This document shows positions 1 to 10,425 of a stretch of 64,000 nucleotides of DNA, one piece after another. Source of the DNA: JANMJD01 sp963847945 (GTDB lineage Bacteria > Actinomycetota > Acidimicrobiia > Acidimicrobiales > Ilumatobacteraceae); NCBI GenBank assembly GCA_963847945.1, contig CAWKBX010000015.1, positions 1 to 64,000 of the forward strand. The letters run 5' to 3'. Both the position numbers and the translations under genes were made by a program. Within the stretch, counting starts at the first letter, position 1; every line of letters starts with the position of its first letter. The notes beneath the pieces were generated by a model that was not told the DNA's origin, ran no database searches, and saw only the letters and a list, made by a program, of their open reading frames with translations.

Positions 1-2
1 GG

Positions 3-75
3 CAGCCCCAACGGGATTCGAACCCGTGCCGCCACCTTGAGAGGGTGGTGTCCTAGGCCACTAGACGATGGGGCC
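3..75 (-). tRNA. tRNA-Glu (anticodon CTC)
   Basis: Read on the minus strand, the sequence folds into a standard cloverleaf. It has a seven-pair acceptor stem with one G-U pair at the end, a five-pair anticodon stem CCACC/GGTGG around the loop CTCTCAA, and a T-loop with GGTTCGAATCC. The anticodon CTC reads the glutamate codon GAG. The 3' CCA is not fully encoded. The gene lies about 1 kb downstream of the glutamyl-tRNA synthetase gene on the same strand. Confidence 0.95.
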
Positions 76-153
76 AAGTAGCCCCTGCAATCTAGCAACC
101 AGCACGCCAGAGACCAACCGGAAACAAGCGACGGCCTCAGCAGAAAACGACGA

Positions 154-175
154 AGGCCGACCCGAAGGTCGGCCT
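154..175 (-). terminator. Rho-independent terminator after tRNA-Gln
   Basis: A perfect nine-pair stem (AGGCCGACC / GGTCGGCCT) closes a UUCG tetraloop on the minus strand and is followed by the T-rich tail TCGTCGTTTTC. It lies just downstream of tRNA-Gln. The following tRNA-Glu therefore probably needs its own promoter in the roughly 75 bases between them. Confidence 0.7.
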
Positions 176-181
176 CGTGAG

Positions 182-253
182 CTGGGGAGCCAGGAATCGA
201 ACCCGGAATAACAGTACCAGAAACTGCTGTGTTGCCAGTTACACCACTCCCCA
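182..253 (-). tRNA. tRNA-Gln (anticodon CTG)
   Basis: On the minus strand the acceptor arm TGGGGAG pairs with CTCCCCA. The anticodon stem GCAGT/ACTGT surrounds the loop TTCTGGT, giving anticodon CTG for the glutamine codon CAG. The weak T-A first pair is typical of tRNA-Gln. The T-arm contains GGTTCGATTCC. The CCA end is not encoded. Confidence 0.95.
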
Positions 254-307
254 CGGAGCAGCTAGATGCTAGCGGGAGCGACTGCCTCGCCCACACCGAT
301 TTCGCAG

Positions 308-1033
308 TTAGCCGGTGACCTTCCACAGTCGTTCGAAGCCGACAACCCGGCCAATGGCGATTCCGGCGGCTTCCTTGATCTGGCGCCTGAACGCGGTGAA
401 GCCCCGCACCGGGCTCGTGCGGGTGGGAGACACGAACGCCGTCAGGCCCAACTCCGAGGCAATGAACCGGCTGCGGAGCGAGTGATACGGGTCGGTCACG
501 AGCAGGACGCGTCGAACATCGTCCGCATCGAGAATTTGCGCCACACCATCGAGTGATTCCCACGTCGAGCGCCCGCGATCCTCCTGCAGCACCGCCTCAG
601 GGGGCACCCCCTTGGCGATCAGATACAAAGCCGACGCCCCGGCTTCGGTGTAACGATCGGCGGGCTGTTTGCCGCCCGTGACCACGATGGTCGGGGCGAA
701 ACCCCGGGCATACAGCTCCGCCGCATGATCGAGACGGGCGGCGAGTTGCGGTGATGGACGCCCGTCGTACTGGGCAGCTCCGAGCACGACAATCGCATCG
801 ACCGCCCGAGCCTGGTCCGACCGACCGGTCGACCAGACCTGGGCGAAACAGAGCATGAAATAGCCGATAACCAGGCCGCACGCGCTGAGTGTCATCCATC
901 TCAGTCGACGACGTCTCGCCGGGGAAACTCTGCCAGCCGGCGGTTCGTCGGGATGATCGGCCTGTCCGGGCGCGTCGTGAGGCGACGCGGACTCGGGTTC
1001 GGTGACGAACCAGAGCGCGTCGCGATCGGTCAC
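308..1033 (-). CDS. YdcF/SanA-like DUF218 membrane protein
   Basis: This protein of about 241 residues has one membrane segment after a basic stretch (SPARRRRLRW) near residue 50, followed by a DUF218 domain. The domain begins at VDAIVVLGAAQYDGRPS and continues through TGGKQPADRYTEA and VTDPYHSLRSRF, both typical of the family. DUF218 proteins such as SanA, ElyC and YdcF are linked to envelope integrity; the substrate is unknown. I chose the GTG at 1033 because it overlaps the gltX stop as GTGA, the usual coupling pattern; a GTG at 1048 is also possible. It is likely cotranscribed with gltX. Confidence 0.85.
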   Translation of the reverse strand: MTDRDALWFVTEPESASPHDAPGQADHPDEPPAGRVSPARRRRLRWMTLSACGLVIGYFMLCFAQVWSTGRSDQARAVDAIVVLGAAQYDGRPSPQLAARLDHAAELYARGFAPTIVVTGGKQPADRYTEAGASALYLIAKGVPPEAVLQEDRGRSTWESLDGVAQILDADDVRRVLLVTDPYHSLRSRFIASELGLTAFVSPTRTSPVRGFTAFRRQIKEAAGIAIGRVVGFERLWKVTG

Positions 1034-2436
1034 TCGGTGGGCTCCCACGCCAGCAAGGCGCGCAATCGGGCGATCGTCTCGTTGCGCCCGAGGATCACCA
1101 GCGGTTCGTACAGCGGCGGGCCGACGAGGCGGCCGGTGACGGCCAGACGCACCGGGCCCTGGGCCGGACCGCGCTTTAGGCCATGGGCGGCGCCGATCTC
1201 CTCAACCGTCGTCTTGAGCGTCTCGGCCTGCCACTCGCTGGTGGCGAATGCGGCAACGACATCGGCGAGTAGCGCGCGTGCGGTGTCGTTCATCGTCTTC
1301 GCCCGGGCCTCGGCGTCGAAGGCCGGTTCGTTCAACATCACGAAATCGATCGTGCCCGGGGCGTCGGCCAGAGTGACGGCGCGCTCCTGCACGAATGGGG
1401 CCATCCGAACGAAGGTGTCCTGGCTCCACCGGTGGCCCGGGTGGGCGTCCCGCCAAGCAGCCAGCCACGGCTCACAGGCGACGATGAAATCGGCCGGTGC
1501 CATCGCCCGGATGTAGTCGCCGTTGAAGGCGGCCAGCTTCTTCAGGTCAAAGAATGCAGGCGATGACACGACGTCGGCGAGGGAGAAGTCGCGCACCATC
1601 TCGTCCCATGCGACGATCTCGGCGTCGCCTTTGGGGGTCCATCCGAGGGTCATCAGGTAGTTGCGCATCGCCTCCATCACGAAGCCCTCGTCGCGGAACT
1701 GCTCGAGGGCAACCTTGTCACGGCGCTTCGACAGCTTCTTGCGGGCCTCGTTGACGAGCACCGGCACATGCGCCCACACCGGCGGGGTCTCGCCGAACGC
1801 CTGCCACATCAACTGCTGCTTGGGGGTGTTCGGGAAGTGCTCCTCGCCGCGTACGACAAGGCTGATGCGATGGGTGATGTCGTCGACGACGTTGGCGATG
1901 AGAAACAGCGGCGAACCATTGGCCCGCAGCACGACAAAGTCCTCCATCGAAGCGTGGTCGAACTCGACGTCGCCGCGGATCAGATCGCTGACCACCGACG
2001 ATCCCTCGGGGACCCGAAACCGCAACGCCCGCCCCAGGCCGGCCGTGAGCCCGCGGTCGCGGCAATGGCGGTCGTATCCGTGCTTCTCGTGGCCCGTGCG
2101 GGCCACGAGATTGTCACGAGTGCAGTCGCAGTAGTAGGCCGCCCCGAGCTCAGCCAGGCGACGGGCCGCGGCGACGTGAGCGTCGGCATTTGCCGACTGG
2201 TAGTAGGGGCCTTCAAACGCTTCGTCGGACGGTGAGATACCCAGCCAGGCGAGGGCGTCGAGGATGCCCTGCGTCCACTCGGGCTGGTTACGAGCCTCGT
2301 CGGTGTCTTCCACCCGCAAGACGAACGTGCCACCCGACTGCTTGGCCAGAATCCAGTTGAACAGCGCCGAGCGAGCGCTGCCGACGTGGAACATCCCGGT
2401 CGGCGAAGGGGCGAAGCGGACACGCAAGGACGACAT
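1030..2436 (-). CDS. gltX: Glutamate--tRNA ligase
   Basis: This class I aminoacyl-tRNA synthetase charges tRNA-Glu with glutamate, and in many actinobacteria also misacylates tRNA-Gln for later amidation. The 468-residue length fits bacterial GltX. The N-terminus carries the HIGH-type motif (APSPTGMFHVGSARSALFNW, with HVGS at residues 17-20), and the KMSKS-type loop is KLSKR at residues 234-238. The ATG at 2436 starts directly at the conserved Rossmann fold. The downstream DUF218 gene overlaps its stop codon. A tRNA-Glu and a tRNA-Gln lie further downstream in the same orientation. Confidence 0.97.
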   Translation of the reverse strand: MSSLRVRFAPSPTGMFHVGSARSALFNWILAKQSGGTFVLRVEDTDEARNQPEWTQGILDALAWLGISPSDEAFEGPYYQSANADAHVAAARRLAELGAAYYCDCTRDNLVARTGHEKHGYDRHCRDRGLTAGLGRALRFRVPEGSSVVSDLIRGDVEFDHASMEDFVVLRANGSPLFLIANVVDDITHRISLVVRGEEHFPNTPKQQLMWQAFGETPPVWAHVPVLVNEARKKLSKRRDKVALEQFRDEGFVMEAMRNYLMTLGWTPKGDAEIVAWDEMVRDFSLADVVSSPAFFDLKKLAAFNGDYIRAMAPADFIVACEPWLAAWRDAHPGHRWSQDTFVRMAPFVQERAVTLADAPGTIDFVMLNEPAFDAEARAKTMNDTARALLADVVAAFATSEWQAETLKTTVEEIGAAHGLKRGPAQGPVRLAVTGRLVGPPLYEPLVILGRNETIARLRALLAWEPTE

Positions 2437-2602
2437 GATCCGTCCAGGTTACGGGAGCCCGGGCGCGGCCAGGCGCACCTTTGTTCGGGGCTTGCACTCC
2501 TTGTGGGTTGAGCGCCACTGCCACAGCCATCGAGTTGAACGGCCATGCTGGGCGGGTGATCGTCGAGGCCTGGATTTCGATCGTGTTCGGCTTGTTTGAG
2601 GG

Positions 2603-3604
2603 CTACTTACCCAGGCGATACGCCGACCACTGGGCGTTCATCCGACTGTTCTGCCCGGCGCTGAACGTGTTCATGCACGAGTCGTCGCTGTAGTCCATGA
2701 AGTTCTTGATCGGATCGAGGCCGGCGATCGCCGTGCAGCTGTTGCGGCCGATCGGGCATCCGAAGGCCGGCGACTTCTCCGCTGGGGTGTCAGCGACTCT
2801 GTCACCACCCGTTCCCGAGGTGACGCAGCCGCCCTGGAACGTGTGATAGAGCCCCATCCAGTGCCCGACCTCGTGGGTACCGGTGTCACCGAGGTTGTAC
2901 GGAGCGGCGTTGCCCCCGGGCAAGCTCTGGTTCAGCAGCACGACGCCGTCCTGCTTGGGAAACGCGGCGTAGTCCGATGGGAATGTGGCCCACCCGAGCA
3001 ACCCGCCCGGCGCGTTGGTGATGTACATGTTCAGGTCGTCGGCAGTTCCCTTGCGCATCGCCTGCTTCATCGCGATCTCAGCCGAGCTTCCGGGCCCGGC
3101 GTTGTACCAGCTGTCGCTCTTCTTCTCGTCGGTTGCGGTCTTGACGAACTTGAACCCGGCCGGAGCAAACGCTGCGTTGAGCACCGAGATCTGGTTGTTG
3201 ATCTGCGTCGTCGACGGGCGGCCGACTCCGGCCGTGCTGAGGATCACGTGCACGTATACCGGGATCGACTTCACGACCGCCGTCACCGCCGCCGCGGTAA
3301 CCGATCCGTCGGCGTTACGGGTGCCGCGACCCTGTCGGACGAGGTCGTCGGCGAACGCCTTCTCTCGCGCTTGCACGTCGGCGACGGTCAGGGCGTTGGG
3401 CTCGATCGCGTCGGAGCCTTTCATCACCTTGAGCACGCTGCCTGTCGCGCCAGAACATTCAGTGCCTTCGGTCGATGGCGCTCCCACCGTGTACGGCGCC
3501 ACCGTGACGGCGGTGGCACCCGCGGCGCCCCCGCTCGGCCCCATCACCCCAAACGCCGAGATCAGCATTCCAACCGCTGCACAACGAACCGCCTGCGTTC
3601 CCAT
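2603..3604 (-). CDS. Secreted M43-like zinc metalloprotease (pappalysin type)
   Basis: The 333-residue protein begins with a signal peptide (about residues 1-30, hydrophobic ISAFGVMGPSGGAAGATAV) and is probably exported. The zinc site HEVGHWMGLYH at residues 244-254 matches the extended HExxHxxGxxH motif of metzincins. The later MDYSDDSCMNTFS supplies the Met-turn typical of family M43, and FQGGC plus several cysteines also fit. It probably cleaves extracellular proteins. It stands alone, with about 165 bp to gltX and 270 bp to the MazF-like gene. The substrate is unknown. Confidence 0.88.
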   Translation of the reverse strand: MGTQAVRCAAVGMLISAFGVMGPSGGAAGATAVTVAPYTVGAPSTEGTECSGATGSVLKVMKGSDAIEPNALTVADVQAREKAFADDLVRQGRGTRNADGSVTAAAVTAVVKSIPVYVHVILSTAGVGRPSTTQINNQISVLNAAFAPAGFKFVKTATDEKKSDSWYNAGPGSSAEIAMKQAMRKGTADDLNMYITNAPGGLLGWATFPSDYAAFPKQDGVVLLNQSLPGGNAAPYNLGDTGTHEVGHWMGLYHTFQGGCVTSGTGGDRVADTPAEKSPAFGCPIGRNSCTAIAGLDPIKNFMDYSDDSCMNTFSAGQNSRMNAQWSAYRLGK

Positions 3605-3874
3605 GTCGACCCTTCACCTGTTCAGTGATGCGTCCGCCCGACACTCACACCACGACCGCTCCATGCGGTCACGAATCCAGTATCCGTCGATTCTGCGCGT
3701 TCGTCAAGGCACCCATCCGATCAACACTTCCTCAAGCAGACCGACGACGGTGGTGGGACCACCGCGTTTTCGCCCGACACCGCGGAGTCGCTGGCCTGAT
3801 CGGCCCGGCCGCTGCCGCGCGTGATCGATCCCATTCTGCGCGAGCAACCAGCCTGACGAACCCCGCCGGGTGTC

Positions 3875-4192
3875 TCAGGTGTCGATGTCGAGCACGATCG
3901 CTACGACCTCGCGGATTTGGGTGAGGATCACTGGGCCGACGTTGTGCCCGGTCTCGGTCACGACACGGGTCAGGCTGATGATCGTGATGTTGTGGGCCTG
4001 GATCCATCCCCAGTCGCTCGCGATATCGGAGTCCGACTCGCGCTCCGCCGATGTGCAGTTGACCACGTGGATCGCGGCCATTCCCCGGCCGAGCATGTGG
4101 TCGGAGGTGACCACGACGGCCGGCCGGATCGCCGCTGGAGTGCCGGGTCGCGGCTCTCCAAAGTCGACCGTGAGAATGTCACCGGCCTTCAT
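3875..4192 (-). CDS. MazF/PemK-like toxin
   Basis: The 105-residue protein starts MKAGDILTVDFGEPRPG and contains RPAVVVTSDHML, the characteristic opening strands of the PemK/MazF fold, which cuts RNA at specific sequences. A later strand with ISLTRVV fits the family core. It overlaps the 3' end of the upstream antitoxin gene by 14 bases, indicating translational coupling. The middle (NCTSAERESDSDIASDWGW) diverges from textbook MazF, so RNase specificity cannot be guessed. Confidence 0.8.
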   Translation of the reverse strand: MKAGDILTVDFGEPRPGTPAAIRPAVVVTSDHMLGRGMAAIHVVNCTSAERESDSDIASDWGWIQAHNITIISLTRVVTETGHNVGPVILTQIREVVAIVLDIDT

Positions 4193-4421
4193 ACGACCTC
4201 GCCACCGTTGCAGCTCCGGCGTTCATCACGAGTCGGTCGTCGTCGGTGAGACCTCGGGCGGCGAGCTGATCGGCGAGTCGCTCGGCGCGGCCCTGGCGGA
4301 TCACCCGTCGGAGCAATCGATCGACGGTGAGACCGTGGGCCGCGGCCAGCTCGTTGAGACCGTCGCGGGTCGACACCGCAACCTTGATCGACGTTGTAGG
4401 TCCGGTAGTCCTAGTAGCCAT
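4179..4421 (-). CDS. MazE-type antitoxin, probable ribbon-helix-helix protein
   Basis: This 80-residue protein lies immediately upstream of, and overlapping, the MazF-like toxin. The N-terminal strand TTSIKVAVSTRDGLNELAAA followed by HGLTVDRLLRRVI resembles a ribbon-helix-helix DNA-binding domain. The C-terminal part, ending ARSYEGR, would be the toxin-binding tail. The pair probably represses its own promoter. The antitoxin role is inferred mainly from position and size; sequence similarity to a named family is weak. Confidence 0.7.
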   Translation of the reverse strand: MATRTTGPTTSIKVAVSTRDGLNELAAAHGLTVDRLLRRVIRQGRAERLADQLAARGLTDDDRLVMNAGAATVARSYEGR

Positions 4422-4550
4422 ACCAAGCAGACTACCATTTGGCGCTCGGGGTGGGCGGCGTCAGGCGGGGAGTCGTTCAGGGTCGGTTGTGGGTGTCGTA
4501 GCGCAACCTGGATCGTGCCGTCTTCCCACCAGATACTGACGTTGGCGCCA

Positions 4551-7500
4551 TCACGGCGTCGTCTGGGTGGCGGTGGTCGACAGCACGAGGTTGCGGAGTT
4601 GGCGGAGGGCGACGGAGAGGGTGGTGAGGTCGAAGGTGCCCACTCGGCGGATCTCGGAGAAGATGCTGGTGGCCCGGCTGACGGCTCGTGATTGTGCGGC
4701 GGCCCAGGCGGCGGCGTCGCCGCCGTGGGCGAGGACGTCGGAGGTGAGGTCGGTCAGCGCCGAGAGTAGATCGTCGCGCAACGCGGCTCGGGCGTGGGTC
4801 TGCCAGCGATCGGCTCGGGGTAGCGCCCCGATCGCGTTCCATAGCCAGGTCACGTCCAGCGCCTCGACCAGCTGCCAGTAGGCCCCGGCGGCGTCGGTGA
4901 GGGCACAGGCGTGCGTGGTCGAGAGCTCGACCATGTCGAACGCCGTGTGCATCAACGGCCAGATCGCCGACTGTTCGGCCAGGTCGGGAGCCACGCCCGA
5001 CACGATCCGCTCGGCGGCGAGGGCTTGGGTTTGGTCGGCGAGCGGACCGCGGACCAGCGGGGCGAGTGATTCCAACAACTCCTGCACCCCCGGCCGCATC
5101 GCCGCGACGGTCTCGGCCAGCGCGAGCGGAGGCCGTCGATGGCGCAGCAGCCACAGCACGCTGCGCTCGGCCATCCGCCGGGCTTCCATGAACAGCGAGA
5201 GCTGCGTGGCGAGCGTGACATCGGCACCGGTGGCCTCGATCGTTGCCCACAACTCGGGCAGTTCGAAGATGTCGCGAGCAGCGACCCAGGCCCGCATCAC
5301 GTCACCGACGGCCGCCCCGGTCTCCTCGGTCATCCGGTGATCGAAGGTGATCCCCGACAGGTTGACCATCTGGTTGACGATTGCCGTCAGCGTGATCTCC
5401 GACCGCAGCGGATGATCCAGAATCGCCTCCGGGAACCGGGTACGCAGCGCCGTGGGAAAGTACCTCAGCAGGTCGGGCTTGAAGTACGGGTCGAGCCCGA
5501 CCCCAGGGGTCTGTTCGATCTCGGCGATGTTGGCGTTCTTCGTATAGGCCAGCAGCACGGCGAACTCGGGGGTGGTCAGCCCGGCACCGGCAGCTTGGCG
5601 ATCGGCGAGCTGCTTGTCGGTCGGCAAGAACTCGATCGAACGATTCAACCAACCCTCCACCTCCAACTGGTGGATGTAGCGGGCATGGACGTTGACCATC
5701 GGAGCGGCCTGGGTTCGAGCGATCGCCAACGCCAATGTCTGGGCCTGGTTGTCGTCGAGCACCAGATGGCCGACCTCGTTGGTCATCTCGGCCAGCAGCT
5801 CGTTGCGCTGCTTGACCGTCATGTCCCCCGCCGCGACCATCTGGTTGAGCAGGATCTTGATGTTGACCTCATGGTCCGAGCAGTCGACGCCGGCCGAGTT
5901 GTCGATCGCATCGGTGTAGATCAGTCCGCCGGCCAGGGCGTATTCGACGCGGCCGCGCTGAGTGAAACCGAGGTTGCCACCCTCGCCCACGATCCGGGCC
6001 CGCAGTTGGTTGCCATCGATGCGCAGGCCGTCGTTGGCGCGATCGCCGACGTCGGCGTGATTCTCGGTCGAGGCCTTCACATAGGTGCCAATGCCGCCGT
6101 TCCACAACAGATCGACGGGGGCCTTGAGGATCGCCGAGATCACCTCGGTCGGGGTGATCGCTCGGGCGTCGATGCCGAGCACGGCGCGAGCTTGATCGGA
6201 GAGCTCGATCACCTTCGCCGAGCGCGGAAACATTCCTCCACCCGGGGAAATCAACGTCGCGTCGTAGTCGGCCCAACTCGATCGGGGCAGCACGAACAAC
6301 CGCTGACGCTCAGCAAACGACGCCGCCGGTTCGGGGGACGGGTCGATGAAGATGTGGCGGTGGTCGAACGCGGCCACGAGCCTCAGGTACGGCGACGACA
6401 ACAGCCCGTTGCCGAACACATCACCGCTCATGTCGCCGATTCCGACGACCGTCAGCGGATCGGTGTCGGCGTTCTTGCCAAGCACCCGGGCGTGGCGGCG
6501 CACGCTCTCCCACGCTCCCTTGGCGGTGATGCCCATCGCCTTGTGGTCGTATCCGACGCTGCCTCCCGAGGCGAACACGTCGCCGAGCCAGAACCCGTAC
6601 CGGGCCGACAACGCGTTGGCGATGTCGGAGAACGTGGCCGTCCCCTTGTCGGCAGCAACAACGAGGTAGGTGTCGTCGCCGTCGTAGCGCACCGTTGCCG
6701 GAGGTGGCACCACCGCTCCCCCGACGATGTTGTCGGTGACATCGAGCAGGCCCGACACGAAGATGCGGTAGCACTCGACCACCTCGGCACGCAGCGCGTC
6801 GGGGTCGGTCGGCGGCCGCTTCATCACGAACCCGCCCTTGGCCCCCACCGGCACGATCACCGCGTTCTTCACCATCTGGGCCTTCATCAGCCCGAGCACC
6901 TCGGTACGGAAGTCCTCGCGCCGGTCACTCCACCGCAGCCCGCCGCGTGCCACTCGACCGCCGCGCAGGTGAACACCTTCGACCCGCGGCGAGTACACCC
7001 AGATCTCGAACATCGGGCGAGGCAGCGGCAGGTCGTCGATCATCGCCGGGTCGAGCTTGAAGGCGACCGATGTCCGGAAGGGGCCGACTGCCCCTTCGAG
7101 ACTCGACGCATCCATCGGCCGGAACACGCTCGTGCGCAGTGTGGCCTCGATCAGCCCGAGCATCGCCCGCCCGATGCGGTCCTCATCGAGACTCGGGATC
7201 TCGTCGAGGCACTGTGCGAGGTTCCCTCGCACCGCCACGACGGCGGCGTCGCGATCCACCGATGCGGCCGGTTCGAAACGAGCGTCGAACAGCTCGGAAA
7301 GCAGCTTGGCCAGCTTGGGATGCTTGGCCAATGCGCCTTCGATCGCCTGCTGGCTGAATGGGAAACCGGTCTGACGCAGGTACTTCGCGTAGGCCCGGAG
7401 GATCGTGACCTGCCGCCCGCTCAGCCCGGCGACCAATACCAGACGGTTGAATCCGTCGTTGTCGCTGTCGCCGCGGAACAGCGACTCGAACGTCTCGCGC

Positions 7501-9313
7501 AGCTCCAACGCCCGCGAATCGGTGAGCTCCACCCCATCGGGCAAGCGAACGCCGATGTCGTAGATCCATCGCCGACCACCCCCGGGCGCGGTGAACTCGA
7601 AGGGGCGCTCGTCGACCACCGCCAGGCCGAGGTTTTCGAGCAGGGGCAACACCGACGACAACGTGATCGGCTCCCCGGCGCGGTACACCTTGAAGCGCCG
7701 CTCGCACGAGCCGTCCTCAACCCGGCGTTGAATCGCCGTCGAGAACGATTCCCCGGTCAACCTGGCCAATTCGACGACATCGGCGACGGCGATCCGCGGG
7801 TCGGCCACCGCTTGATAGTCCGCCGGGATCGCGCTCCCAAAGGTGCTCAGCAGTTCGCGGGCGCGCTGCTCGCCGTGGGCCGCGGTCATCTCATCGGCCA
7901 GCCGGTCGGCCCATCGGGTCGTCAACGCGTCGATCCGCGCTTCGAGGTCGTCACGGCGCACGATCGGCATCGCCCCATCGGCGCGGTGGACGACAACGTG
8001 GACGCGGGCCAACGCCGAGCCGCCCAACGACGTGTCGTGCTCCACTCGGTCGCCGCCGAACGCGACGCGGACGGCTTCGGCAACGATCCCCGCGGTGTCC
8101 CCCGAGAATCGATTACGGGGCAGGTAGACCAGGCAGCTCATCCACCGTCCCCCGGGTTCGGCGATCGGGATGACCCGCACCATCTGACGCTCGTTGATCC
8201 CGACGATCGTCGAGACGGCGTCGAACAACTCGTCGGACCCAACCTCCATCAACAGGTCGCGGGGAAATCCTCCAGCGCGCCGCGCACGGCCCGGCCGGAG
8301 TGGCTCTCGACGGGAAACTCGGCGTGGGCGAAGATCTCCTGGGCCTTTTCTCGCAGCAGCGGGGTCTCGGTCACGCTCTCGCGGTACGCGGCCGCGGCGA
8401 AAAGCCCGAGAATCCGCTCCTCGGCCACCACCTCCCCCGCCGGGTTGAAGCGGCGCACCGCAACGCACGCCATCCGCGACGGGCGGTGGACGGTCGAGCG
8501 ACGATCGGTGCGGCTGATCGCCACAAGGGCCGCCCCCGGCACTATCGGCGGGTCGACCATCGACGTCTGACGACACAGGCCGAGGGCGCTCGACTCGTCC
8601 ATATCGAGCTGCCCATCGACGCCGACGTCATAGCGGGCCATGCCAAGAAACACGAATCGGCGACGGGTCATCCACGTCAACAGCCGACGGGCAATCGCAT
8701 CGGATTCGGCGTGCTCATCGAGGCTCTCGGCGATCTCCATCACCCGGGCTCGCATGGCGTCGATGTCGTCGACGGCGCGCCGCACGTCGGCGAGCGCCTG
8801 GCGCAACTCGATGTCGAGCAGCGCGGCTGCATCGGCTGAACACCGGTCGATCTCGAACAGCATCCATGCCTCGACCCGACTCCCGCGAGCGGCGAAGCCG
8901 ACGATCTCGCCGCGGTCGTTGCGGGCGACGTCGAGCATCGGATGGATCGTCAGGTGGATACCGAGCCCGTGGCGGGCCAACGCCATGCGAACGGAGTCGA
9001 CCAGGAATGGCATGTCGTCGGTGACGATCATCACGACGGTGTGCGCTGATCGCCAACCGTCGCCTCCCGCCGTCGGGTTGGCGATGACCAAGGCCGGGGT
9101 GCCAACGGTGCGAGTCTGCCCCAACCGGAAGTGGCTGAGCGCGGCGCCATACAGGTCGGCGGCGGGACGCCGAGTCAGATCGACCGGATCGCAGTCGGCC
9201 AGGTAGTGACCGATGAAGTCGACTCCGAGCTTGCGGATCGAGTCGTCCAGGCGTTCCTCGGCGAGTCGGGCAACCCGTTCGACGGCGTCCGCCGCGTGTC
9301 TATCCGCGCTCAT
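4551..9313 (-). CDS. gdhB: NAD-dependent glutamate dehydrogenase, large type (one frameshift)
   Basis: The reconstructed protein has about 1,587 residues, the size of the large (L_GDH, GdhB-type) NAD-specific enzymes that oxidise glutamate to 2-oxoglutarate and ammonia. The catalytic region includes RPMFEIWVYSPRVEGVHLRG, VGAKGGFVMKRPP, GIGDMSGDVFGNGLL and DLLWNGGIGTYVK, all strongly conserved in the family. The frame breaks at a run of four C (minus strand) at 8261-8264. Adding one C restores LEDFPRDLLMEVGSDELFD, so a sequencing deletion is likely. I chose the ATG at 9313 because AGGAGG lies nine bases upstream; the open frame extends to 9406 without a ribosome site. Confidence 0.93.
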
Positions 9314-9468
9314 TCCCCACTGCCTCCTGATTTCGATGACCCGACGACGTTGGCGGCTCTCGTGGGCCCGAGCGTAGTTGGCCCGCACAAGGCCGCGCCG
9401 CGCCAACGACGGTGATCGTTTTCGTTCGATGATCGGGTCGGGCCGGAGTCGGTTGGCATGATGAGGGC

Positions 9469-10425
9469 GTGGAATCGACTCTCGCTGCGGGCATCGTCCC
9501 GCCCCGTCCGATGGTCGTCATCGGCGATGCCAACCCCGATCTCGTGCTCCAGGGCGACGTACGCCCCCGCTTCGGACAAGCGGAGCAACTGGTCGACTCG
9601 GCCGATCTGGTGCTCGGTGGATCGGCAGCGATCACCGCCTGCGGCACGGCCCACCTCGACGTGCCCACCAGCCTGATCGCCGCCATCGGCGACGACGCCT
9701 TCGGTCGTTTCGTGACCGACCGCCTGGCGGAGAAGGGCGTCGACATCACCACCCTGGTGACCCGAGCCGATACCGCCAGCGGGTTGTCGGTGATCTTGTC
9801 GACTGCTGACGACCGGGCGATTCTCACCAACCTGGGCACGATTCCGACGCTCGGGCCCGACGATGTTCGCGGTCGGTTCGCGGCACCGGTTCATGTTCAC
9901 GCCTCGTCGTTTTTCCTGCTACCGGCATTGGCCGCGAGCCTCGCCACCGTCTTTGGCGAAGCCCGCTCCGCCGGAGCGACCACATCGCTCGATACGAACT
10001 GGGACCCTGCAGAACGTTGGACCGGTGTCCACGAGGTACTCGCCCACTGCGATCTGTTCTTCCCCAATGACCGCGAACTGCTGGCGATTGCCGGCGGCGA
10101 CGACCTCGACGATGCCGGCTCCAAACTCGCCGACGAAACCGGGGCCACGGTGGTCGCCAAGTGCGGAGCCGAGGGCGGGCGGCTGTGGGCGCCAGGCGGC
10201 CTTCATCTGCACCATCGACCTCGACCGACCGCCGTCGTGGATACCACCGGGGCGGGCGACAGCTTCAATGCCGGCTACCTCGCCGGATACGTTCGGGGGT
10301 TCAGCCCGGCGCGTTGCCTGGCGATGGCCGTCGCCGCCGGCAGCTTGTCGACCCGTGGCCCGGGTGGCACCGCGTTCCAAGCCACCTGGGACGAACTGGA
10401 GCGCGAAGTGGAGCACGTCGAGTGA
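9469..10425 (+). CDS. PfkB-family sugar kinase
   Basis: This 318-residue ribokinase-fold kinase transfers phosphate from ATP to a sugar. The N-terminal strand MVVIGDANPDLVLQGD, the GGSAAITACG glycine-rich region and the C-terminal signature DTTGAGDSFNAGYLAGY (with the catalytic aspartate) are all present. The start is GTG; an internal ATG at 9511 would begin at MVVIGD. The stop overlaps the start of the next kinase by four bases (GTGA), so the two kinases form an operon. The sugar is not evident. With the isomerase and aldolase nearby it probably belongs to a sugar-phosphate catabolic route. Confidence 0.88.
   Translation: MESTLAAGIVPPRPMVVIGDANPDLVLQGDVRPRFGQAEQLVDSADLVLGGSAAITACGTAHLDVPTSLIAAIGDDAFGRFVTDRLAEKGVDITTLVTRADTASGLSVILSTADDRAILTNLGTIPTLGPDDVRGRFAAPVHVHASSFFLLPALAASLATVFGEARSAGATTSLDTNWDPAERWTGVHEVLAHCDLFFPNDRELLAIAGGDDLDDAGSKLADETGATVVAKCGAEGGRLWAPGGLHLHHRPRPTAVVDTTGAGDSFNAGYLAGYVRGFSPARCLAMAVAAGSLSTRGPGGTAFQATWDELEREVEHVE

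Noticed and set aside
5139..8570. An open frame of 1,143 codons on the plus strand.
   Set aside because: It lies entirely opposite the glutamate dehydrogenase gene. Its product is repetitive and rich in Arg, Asp, Gly, His and Gln, as expected from the antisense of a GC-rich gene, with no recognisable domain.
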